From an uncultured Holophagales bacterium (lineage in GTDB: Bacteria > Acidobacteriota > Thermoanaerobaculia > UBA5066): a stretch of 11,087 nt of DNA. The stretch is from assembly GCA_937864895.1 (NCBI GenBank), contig CALMDF010000563.1, forward strand, positions 1 to 11,087. Direction: 5' to 3'. The notes beneath the pieces are model-generated. The model saw nothing but the letters and a program-made list of their open reading frames with translations. It was not told the DNA's origin and made no database searches. Positions 1 to 4,861 of the stretch are shown here, one piece after another. The stretch's first letter is position 1. Each line of letters opens with the position of its first letter. Both the position numbers and the translations under genes were made by a program.

Positions 1-1
1 C

Positions 2-94
2 GGCAAGGGCTCCGCGGCCAGCCTCGACGACGAAGCCTGGGAGTCCTTCTCCCGCCAGTTCGTCAACGACGCCGATCAGACCCCGAAGTCCTGA
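2..94 (+). CDS. C-terminal end of an unidentified protein (5' end outside window)
   Basis: An open frame runs from the left edge to a TGA at 92-94 and encodes about 30 residues, with an acidic and polar composition (it includes SLDDEAWESF and ends DQTPKS). Codon use is GC3-rich like the other genes, and a hairpin terminator begins about 20 bases after the stop, which supports a real gene end on this strand. No domain can be recognised from so short a tail and no function is proposed. There is no transmembrane segment or cysteine in the visible part. Confidence 0.5.
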   Translation, partial: GKGSAASLDDEAWESFSRQFVNDADQTPKS

Positions 95-115
95 ACCTCC
101 GCCTTCCCGTTTCGA

Positions 116-154
116 GGCCCCGGCCGCCGAAAGGCGTCCGGGGCCCTTCGGTTT
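116..154 (+). terminator. Hairpin terminator after the left-edge gene
   Basis: GGCCCCGG (116-123) pairs with CCGGGGCC (138-145). After one C/T mismatch, an inner CGCC/GGCG stem (125-128 with 133-136) is capped by a GAAA tetraloop (129-132). The hairpin is followed by CTTCGGTTT, a T-rich but interrupted tail. The opposite strand has no T-rich tail, so it is assigned to the + strand. The broken T-tract lowers certainty. Confidence 0.6.
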
Positions 155-229
155 CCGGGGGGACCGCCGGGGGGGTGTCTCCTCCGCGCATACAGCCGAT
201 CGCCGTTCGCGAGGGGGCGCGTCCGCCCG

Positions 230-445
230 GTGGAAAAATGCGGCTCGTCGGTCGCCGTCCTGGCGTTCACCGCTCCCGCGGTCGCCCAGGAGCCCACGCC
301 GAACATCGCCACCGGCAAGGTCCCGCAGCCGTCCGTCCCGGAGGTCTTCACGCTCCAGGGGGAGTTCGTCCGGGTGGCTTACGACGACGAGTGCTACGTC
401 ACCCTCGGCTACCGTACCGCGAACTCGTCCGTCGACGAGGTCGGC
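230..445 (+). pseudogene. Truncated, probably frameshifted copy of the secreted-protein gene at 9293-10012
   Basis: From about 335 to 440, the frame beginning at 230 encodes a segment closely matching residues 43-77 of the intact protein at 9293-10012. Both share LQGEFVRVAY, then a GYR-x-AN-x-SV stretch, and the DNA is also visibly similar. Similarity stops abruptly near 440, so the remaining roughly 160 residues are missing. At the 5' end, a GGTGGA Shine-Dalgarno-like site (229-234) precedes an ATG at 238 in a different frame. Removing one G at 250/251 would join that ATG to the downstream frame and give a compact signal peptide ending PAVAQ, comparable to AVAQ in the intact copy. The GTG at 230 is in frame but gives a poor signal peptide. 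I infer a decayed paralogue with one frameshift and loss of its 3' end. A short expressed product cannot be excluded. Confidence 0.65.
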
Positions 446-536
446 CTGGCCGACGTCCTCGGCAGGGTCGATTGCCGGGGTCGCGGGCCGGCGCCCACGA
501 CCCCGTTCCCAGCCCCCCCCGTTTCCGGCTGCGACG

Positions 537-545
537 TAGTATCAT
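537..545 (+). promoter_or_regulatory. Possible -10 element upstream of the S8 protease
   Basis: An AT-rich island containing the overlapping hexamers TAGTAT (537-542) and TATCAT (540-545) stands out in very GC-rich sequence about 35 bases before the S8 start codon. No good -35 box is visible at standard spacing; the sequence upstream is a run of eight C followed by GTTTCC. It is called on composition and position only. Confidence 0.3.
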
Positions 546-566
546 TTCCCGGAGTTCCATATCGCG

Positions 567-574
567 AGGGAGGA
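567..574 (+). promoter_or_regulatory. Shine-Dalgarno site fixing the S8 protease start at 581
   Basis: AGGGAGGA lies six bases before ATG 581. The reading frame stays open upstream to 230, so this site and the signal peptide coded right after 581 are what decide the start. Confidence 0.7.
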
Positions 575-580
575 CCCGGG

Positions 581-2131
581 ATGAGGATCAGCAAGAAGCT
601 TGCTCTGTTCTGTGCAACCGCGCTTCTTTCCTTCTCGGCGCTCGCAGAGCGCCCCGAGAAGGTGGACGGTGCCTACTACGTGGCCTTTCGGGACGGAGTG
701 ACGACGCGCAACCAGGCGCTTCTGCGATCCCACGGGGCCGCCACCCGCGAAGAGTGGCCCGAGCTGAAGGTCATCGAGATCGGCCTCAGGAACCCGGTGG
801 CGCTCCAGGCCATCGCGAACAACCCGAACGTCGAGTACGTCGAGGAAGTTCCGATGCGCTACCGGATGGACCTCGCGAGCCAGCAGGCGACGCCGTCCCT
901 GGCCAACGGCCTCTACGGCCTCCTCACGACGAAGGCGACGAACGCCCACGCGGGCGGCTTCACGGGCGCGGGCATCAAGGTCGGCGTCGCCGACACGCAG
1001 CTCGACGTCTCTCACGTCGACATCGCCGGGAACCTCCTCGGCAGCACGAACTGCGTGAGCAGGAACCCGTGCACCGGGAGCGGCTGGCAGAACGACGGGG
1101 AGACCCACGCCACGCACGTCGCCGGGACGATCCTCGGCGTCAGCAACGGGGCCGGCGTCTACGGCGTCGCCCCCGCGGCGAAGCTCCTCCACGCGCGCGT
1201 CCTCGGGCCGACGGGCGGCACGACTTCCGACATCATGCGCGGCGTCACCTGGCTGAAGGACCAGGGGGCGAAGATCGTCAACCTCTCGCTCGGCGGCGGC
1301 GTCAAGTCCCGGACCGAGGAGACGTTCTACAAGAACCTCCGGAGCGCCGGCGTCCTCGTCGTCGCCGCGACCGGCAACGACGGCCGGACGACCGTGTCCT
1401 ACCCCGCGGCCTACACGGTCAACGTGGCCGTCGGCGCCGTCGACGTGAACAACGCCCACGCGAGCTTCTCGAACAGCGGCAAGGCGATCGACGTCTCCGC
1501 CCCGGGCGTCATGGTCCTCTCTTCCGTTCCCAACGGGACCGGCTCCGAGGCCTCCGTCTCGACGACCTCCGAGTACCGCGCCTTCGGGATGGAGTTCGCG
1601 CCCAAGACGGGCGGCGTGACCGACAACCTCGTCGACTGCGGGATCGGCAACGCGGGCGAGTGCGGCGGGGCCGCCCCCGGGTTCGTCGCCCTCGTCCAGC
1701 GCGGGACCCTCTCGTTCGCCGACAAGGTCACGAACGTTAAGAACCAGGGCGCCGTCGCCGCGGTCGTCTACAACAACGTCGCGGGCGAGTACTCCGGAAC
1801 GCTCGGCGCCGAAGGAAACTGGATCCCCGCGGTCGCCGTCTCCGACGCCGCCGGCGCGGCCCTGAAGGGACAGCTGGGAGCGAACGCCACGGTCGTGGAC
1901 AAGGTCAGCAACTGGGACCACTACGACGGGACGTCGATGGCGACCCCGCACACCGCGGGCGTCGTGGCGCTCATCTGGGCCACGCAGCCGACCCTCTCGG
2001 CGAACAACGTCGAGAGCATCCTGAAGTCGACCTGCACCGACCTCGGCGCGGGCGGTTTCGACACGATCTACGGCTACGGCCTCGTCAACGCGAAGGCGGC
2101 GCTCCAGAGCCTCGGCTACACGGTCCCCTGA
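581..2131 (+). CDS. Secreted subtilisin-family (S8) serine protease with PA-like insertion
   Basis: The 516-residue protein starts with a signal peptide (KK, hydrophobic core, cleavage probably after ALA near residue 22). Residues about 27-95 resemble an inhibitor I9 propeptide. The catalytic domain follows: Asp138 (in ADTQLD), His176 (in HATHVAGT), oxyanion Asn266 (in ATGNDG) and Ser452 (in GTSMATPH). Between Asn266 and Ser452, residues about 325-440 form an insertion resembling a protease-associated (PA) domain (FVALVQRG, then KNQGAVAAVVYNN). The likely role is an exported endopeptidase that matures by removing its propeptide and degrades extracellular or periplasmic protein. The motif variants HATH for the usual HGTH and DTQ for DTG are unusual, but the triad is intact. 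It appears monocistronic, with its own Shine-Dalgarno site and a strong terminator after it. The start at 581 is preferred over GTG 230, which would bury the signal peptide at residue 118. The substrate is unknown. Confidence 0.93.
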   Translation: MRISKKLALFCATALLSFSALAERPEKVDGAYYVAFRDGVTTRNQALLRSHGAATREEWPELKVIEIGLRNPVALQAIANNPNVEYVEEVPMRYRMDLASQQATPSLANGLYGLLTTKATNAHAGGFTGAGIKVGVADTQLDVSHVDIAGNLLGSTNCVSRNPCTGSGWQNDGETHATHVAGTILGVSNGAGVYGVAPAAKLLHARVLGPTGGTTSDIMRGVTWLKDQGAKIVNLSLGGGVKSRTEETFYKNLRSAGVLVVAATGNDGRTTVSYPAAYTVNVAVGAVDVNNAHASFSNSGKAIDVSAPGVMVLSSVPNGTGSEASVSTTSEYRAFGMEFAPKTGGVTDNLVDCGIGNAGECGGAAPGFVALVQRGTLSFADKVTNVKNQGAVAAVVYNNVAGEYSGTLGAEGNWIPAVAVSDAAGAALKGQLGANATVVDKVSNWDHYDGTSMATPHTAGVVALIWATQPTLSANNVESILKSTCTDLGAGGFDTIYGYGLVNAKAALQSLGYTVP

Positions 2132-2157
2132 GGCCCGGCGCCTCCCTCACGATCCGG

Positions 2158-2190
2158 AAGGGCCTGCTCCCGCAGGCCCTTTTCGTTTCC
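2158..2190 (+). terminator. Intrinsic terminator after the S8 protease
   Basis: AAGGGCCTGC (2158-2167) pairs perfectly with GCAGGCCCTT (2172-2181) around a four-base TCCC loop, followed by TTCGTTT. It lies 26 bases after the protease stop codon. The T-rich tail is only on the + strand side. Confidence 0.85.
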
Positions 2191-2213
2191 GGGCCCTGCG
2201 CCGGGCGTGGTTC

Positions 2214-2219
2214 TATCCT
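2214..2219 (+). promoter_or_regulatory. Possible -10 element just before the acetylglutamate synthase gene
   Basis: TATCCT sits within TTCTATCCTTGG, an AT-richer island after the preceding terminator and only 9 bases before ATG 2229. If it is used, the transcript would start within a few bases of the start codon, in line with the absence of a Shine-Dalgarno sequence there. No convincing -35 box is seen. Confidence 0.25.
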
Positions 2220-2228
2220 TGGACGTCC

Positions 2229-3422
2229 ATGACTCCCGAGCCGCTCCCTCCCGCCTCTCCCGCGGAGCTCGCCCCGCAGGGCGTCGTCCTCCGCTTCCTC
2301 GAGAGCACCGGCCGCCCCTCCGAGGCGCGCCTCTACCTCGACCTCTTCCGCGCGCATCCCCGGGAGCAGTTCGCGGCCATCGCGATCGACGCGAACGTCA
2401 TGGCGAACGCGGCGGACGCCGTCGTCCAGGACCTGCGGTTCCTCTCCGCCCTCGACCTCTTCCCGGCCGTCGTCCTCGGGATCTTCCAGCCGGCCGAGGC
2501 CGTGGCCCACGCCCGCTCGCTCCGCCGCCACCTCGAGGCCGAGGGGGTCCACGTGGAGGTGCTCCGGGCGAGGCGGCGCAACCTCGCCGCCCGCGTCACC
2601 GCCTGCGCCCGCAGCGGCGCCGTGCCCGTCGTCGTCTTCGAGCCGGCGGGGGACGACGAGGCCGGGGACCGGCTCGTCCGCCTCGGCGCGCTCCTCGGCG
2701 AGCTACAGTCCCGGAAGCTCCTCTTCCTCCACCGCCCCGGCGGGCTGCGCCAGGGAGGCGTCCTCGTCCCGATCGTGAACCTGACGACCGACGTCCCCGC
2801 CCTCCTCTCGAGCGGGGAGCTCTCGCGGAAGGAAGTCCTGATCCTCGACTCCGCGCGCCGGCTCTGCGAAGAGGAGGCGCCCCCGTCCTTCACCGTCGCC
2901 GTGACCTCTCCCCTGAACGTCCTCCGGGAGCTCTTCACGGTGAAGGGCGCCGGGACCCTTCTCCGCCGGGGCGCGCGCATCTCCCGCCACGGGGGTTGGG
3001 ACGGGGTCGACCTGCAGCGCCTCCGGGAGCTCCTGACGTCGAGCTTCGGCCGTCCTCCGGCCGACGAGTTCTTCTCGAGGACGCCCAGGCGCGTCTACCT
3101 CGAGGAGGGCTACCGGGGCTGCGTCATCCTCTCGGACGCACCCCTCGGCGCCTACCTCACGAAGTTCGCGGTCTCGGCGGAGGCGCAGGGGGAGGGAATC
3201 GCGCGTGACCTCTGGGAGGCGCTCGTGGCCGAGACCCCCGTCGTCTTCTGGCGCGCGCGGCGGGCGAACCCGATCAGCGAGTGGTACGCCAAGCTCTGCG
3301 ACGGCCTCGTACGCCTTCCGGAGTGGACGGTCTACTGGAAGGGCGTCCCCCCGACCTCGATTCCCGCCGCGATCGACTGGGCGGTGAGCCAGCCGGTGGA
3401 CATCCCCCGCGGCGACGAGTAG
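2229..3422 (+). CDS. N-acetylglutamate synthase, vertebrate-like (AAK-like domain plus DUF619 GNAT domain)
   Basis: The 397-residue protein has two parts. Residues about 270-372 match the vertebrate-like NAGS acetyltransferase domain (DUF619): YLTKFAV (309-315), the acetyl-CoA loop AQGEGIA (319-325), FWRARRANPISEWY (340-353) and WTVYWKG (366-372). Residues about 30-250 have the layout of an amino-acid-kinase domain, including KGAGTLLRRG (239-248), which resembles the KGxGTxI segment near the arginine site of acetylglutamate kinases and synthases. The kinase glycine loops are lost: IAIDANVM stands where a K-x-GG loop is expected, and LGIFQP where HGGGP is expected. I therefore infer acetyl-CoA:glutamate N-acetyltransferase activity (first step of arginine synthesis) with a regulatory rather than catalytic kinase fold. 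Bifunctional synthase-kinases of Xanthomonas type are related. No other arginine genes are adjacent. The N-terminus is proline-rich, there is no signal peptide, and no Shine-Dalgarno site precedes the start. Confidence 0.8.
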   Translation: MTPEPLPPASPAELAPQGVVLRFLESTGRPSEARLYLDLFRAHPREQFAAIAIDANVMANAADAVVQDLRFLSALDLFPAVVLGIFQPAEAVAHARSLRRHLEAEGVHVEVLRARRRNLAARVTACARSGAVPVVVFEPAGDDEAGDRLVRLGALLGELQSRKLLFLHRPGGLRQGGVLVPIVNLTTDVPALLSSGELSRKEVLILDSARRLCEEEAPPSFTVAVTSPLNVLRELFTVKGAGTLLRRGARISRHGGWDGVDLQRLRELLTSSFGRPPADEFFSRTPRRVYLEEGYRGCVILSDAPLGAYLTKFAVSAEAQGEGIARDLWEALVAETPVVFWRARRANPISEWYAKLCDGLVRLPEWTVYWKGVPPTSIPAAIDWAVSQPVDIPRGDE

Positions 3423-3428
3423 CCGCCC

Positions 3429-4112
3429 TCACGCCCAGGTCGCGGTGTCGCCCGGCCTGGAGACCGCCGGGCCGCGATAGGTGAGGCGGACCGCGCCGAT
3501 CTCGAGCTCGTCCCCGTCCGCCAGGGGCGTCGGCCCCGCGAGCCGCGTCTCGCCGCGCCACGTCCCGTTCTTGCTCCCCAGGTCCTCGAGGACGGCGCGG
3601 TCGCCCTCGACCTCGATCCTCGCGTGCTCGCGGGAAACCGACGGGTGCGCCATCACGATGGCAGCGGGGGGCTCGCGCCCGATCAGGTTCGACCCCTCGG
3701 CGAGGCGCACTTCGGCGCCGCCCCAGGCGAGGGCGTGCCGCTCTGCCGACGGTGTCGCCGGCACGACCTCGTGGACGGTCCCCTGGAAGGCGTACCCGTA
3801 GCCGAAGACCGTGCGGATGTAGGCAGGGGACCGCGCGTCCTCCCCGAGCGCCTTGCGCAGGTCCTTCACGAGAGCGCTCAGGCTCCCCTCGTTCACGAAC
3901 GTGTCGGGCCAGACCGCCTCGAGGATCTCGGCCTTCGACAGTGCTTTCGGCCGGCAGGCGAGGAGGAGCTCGAGGAGACGGAAGGCCCGGGGCTCGAGGT
4001 GGACCGGGTGCGGCCCGCGCAGGACGAGACGCCGCGCCGGGTCGAACGTGACGTCGCCGAACCGGAGCACCGGCTCGTCCTTCAGACGAACGTCAGAAGT
4101 CCGCAGGGACAT
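3429..4112 (-). CDS. Winged-helix (PhoB/OmpR type) transcription regulator with C-terminal FHA domain
   Basis: The 227-residue cytoplasmic protein lacks a receiver domain. Residues about 15-112 form a transcriptional regulatory C-type winged helix: LRFGDVTFD, then LEPRAFRLLELLL, EILEAVWPD, the recognition-helix region SLSALVKDLRKALGE, and the wing with YIRTVFGYGYAF. Residues about 130-213 form an FHA domain with its phosphopeptide-binding residues present: GRE (145-147), SREHA (160-164) and DLGSKNGTW (177-185). FHA domains bind phosphothreonine, so this regulator may answer to Ser/Thr kinase signalling, and a kinase gene lies about 750 bp away. It is divergent from the HExxH protein gene across 70 bp and convergent with the acetylglutamate synthase, with six bases between stops. 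The start at 4112 is chosen because the winged-helix domain begins there. In-frame upstream ATGs (for example at 4184) add low-complexity sequence and overlap the divergent gene. The Shine-Dalgarno site is weak. Confidence 0.88.
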   Translation of the reverse strand: MSLRTSDVRLKDEPVLRFGDVTFDPARRLVLRGPHPVHLEPRAFRLLELLLACRPKALSKAEILEAVWPDTFVNEGSLSALVKDLRKALGEDARSPAYIRTVFGYGYAFQGTVHEVVPATPSAERHALAWGGAEVRLAEGSNLIGREPPAAIVMAHPSVSREHARIEVEGDRAVLEDLGSKNGTWRGETRLAGPTPLADGDELEIGAVRLTYRGPAVSRPGDTATWA

Positions 4113-4182
4113 GGGAGCACCCCCGCCCGAGATTGGAGGTCGGACGAACCCGAGCGCCTGACCACGAAGAGAGGAGGTTTCC
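4113..4182. promoter_or_regulatory. Divergent promoter region between regulator and HExxH protein genes
   Basis: These 70 bases separate the start codons of two divergent genes, so promoters for both must lie here or extend into the coding sequence. On the + side GAGAGGAGG (4169-4177) is a strong Shine-Dalgarno site for the gene at 4183. No clear -10 or -35 boxes and no convincing operator palindrome can be picked out. Autoregulation by the winged-helix protein is plausible from the arrangement only. Confidence 0.45.
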
Positions 4183-4689
4183 ATGTTCCGCCGCTGCCCG
4201 TCCGCACTCCTCCCCGCTTCTCTCTGCCTCCTTTTCGCGAGCGCCGCCGGCGCCGTCGAGCCCGCCGACCGGGCCTCGGTCGACCCGTCCTTCGGCCCCC
4301 GCATCGCGGAGGCCGTAGCCGACACGGTGGCGCGCCTCGACACGACGCCGTGCGCGCTCGTCCTTGCGGACTTCGTCGACAGCCGCACCGGGGCAACGCT
4401 GGCCGAGAACCTCGCCGCGACGGGGCGGACGGCCTCCGAGCACGTGGAGTCGCTCGTCTTCCGCGGCGCGCCGGGTCTTCGGCCCATGGCGAACCGGCAC
4501 GTCTTCGCCTTCACCGTCCCCACGAGCCGAGTCGTTCTCCTCTGCCGCGAGGACCTCCTCCGGATCCAGAACCAGCGGCGGCTGCTGACCGCGCTCGTCC
4601 TCCACGAAGTCCTTCACACGCTCGGCCTGAGAAAGGACCGGCCCTCCTCCGTCGCGATCACGGAGCGGGTGCTCGCGCGATGCTTCTGA
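4183..4689 (+). CDS. Small secreted protein with HExxH zinc-protease-like motif
   Basis: The 168-residue product has a typical signal peptide (FRR, then a hydrophobic core ALLPASLCLLFASAAGA), cleaved probably around residue 24. Near the C-terminus, HEVLHTLGL (141-149) matches the HExxHxxG zinc-binding helix of metzincin-like peptidases, with His141, Glu142 and His145. Position 151, where a third zinc ligand would be expected in HExxHxxGxxH, is lysine, with Asp152 next to it. Mature-region cysteines 57, 121 and 167 could form a disulfide. The sequence resembles short exported HExxH proteins I recall from Acidobacteriota-type genomes, which have no assigned substrate. A strong Shine-Dalgarno site lies five bases before the ATG. 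The divergent winged-helix/FHA gene is a natural candidate regulator. Proteolytic activity is inferred from the motif alone. Confidence 0.78.
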   Translation: MFRRCPSALLPASLCLLFASAAGAVEPADRASVDPSFGPRIAEAVADTVARLDTTPCALVLADFVDSRTGATLAENLAATGRTASEHVESLVFRGAPGLRPMANRHVFAFTVPTSRVVLLCREDLLRIQNQRRLLTALVLHEVLHTLGLRKDRPSSVAITERVLARCF

Positions 4690-4840
4690 GCACGTCCGGC
4701 GAGGAATCGCCCCGTCCCGTCGCATCGAGGGGAATCGTAGGCCGGTGAGCCTGCCCGGAAGCCGTCGAGTTCTCCGGCACCTCTGTCCGAGTGGCGCCGC
4801 CCCGAACGGTTCGGCCGGTCCCGGCCCGCCGCGATCGGCC

Positions 4841-4846
4841 TAGAAT
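4841..4846 (+). promoter_or_regulatory. Possible -10 element of the kinase gene
   Basis: TAGAAT (five of six matches to TATAAT), within CCTAGAATTCCC, lies 15 bases before ATG 4862 and is the only AT-rich hexamer in the 172-base gap. A start site about seven bases downstream would leave a leader of only about ten bases, and no Shine-Dalgarno sequence is visible. A -35 box is not evident. Confidence 0.4.
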
Positions 4847-4861
4847 TCCCGCAGAGCCGTC

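Noticed and set aside
542..1951. Antisense open frame opposite the S8 protease
   Set aside because: Its composition is Arg/Gly/Val/Asp shadow sequence with no motif, and the protease on the + strand is unambiguous.
4113..4523. Longer N-terminus for the winged-helix/FHA regulator (in-frame starts up to 4523, or ATG at 4184)
   Set aside because: The added sequence is low-complexity, overlaps the divergent HExxH protein gene, and lies outside the winged-helix domain, which begins just after the start at 4112.
4698..4711. GGCGA-GGAA-TCGCC hairpin after the HExxH protein gene as a terminator
   Set aside because: The stem has only five pairs and no T-run follows.
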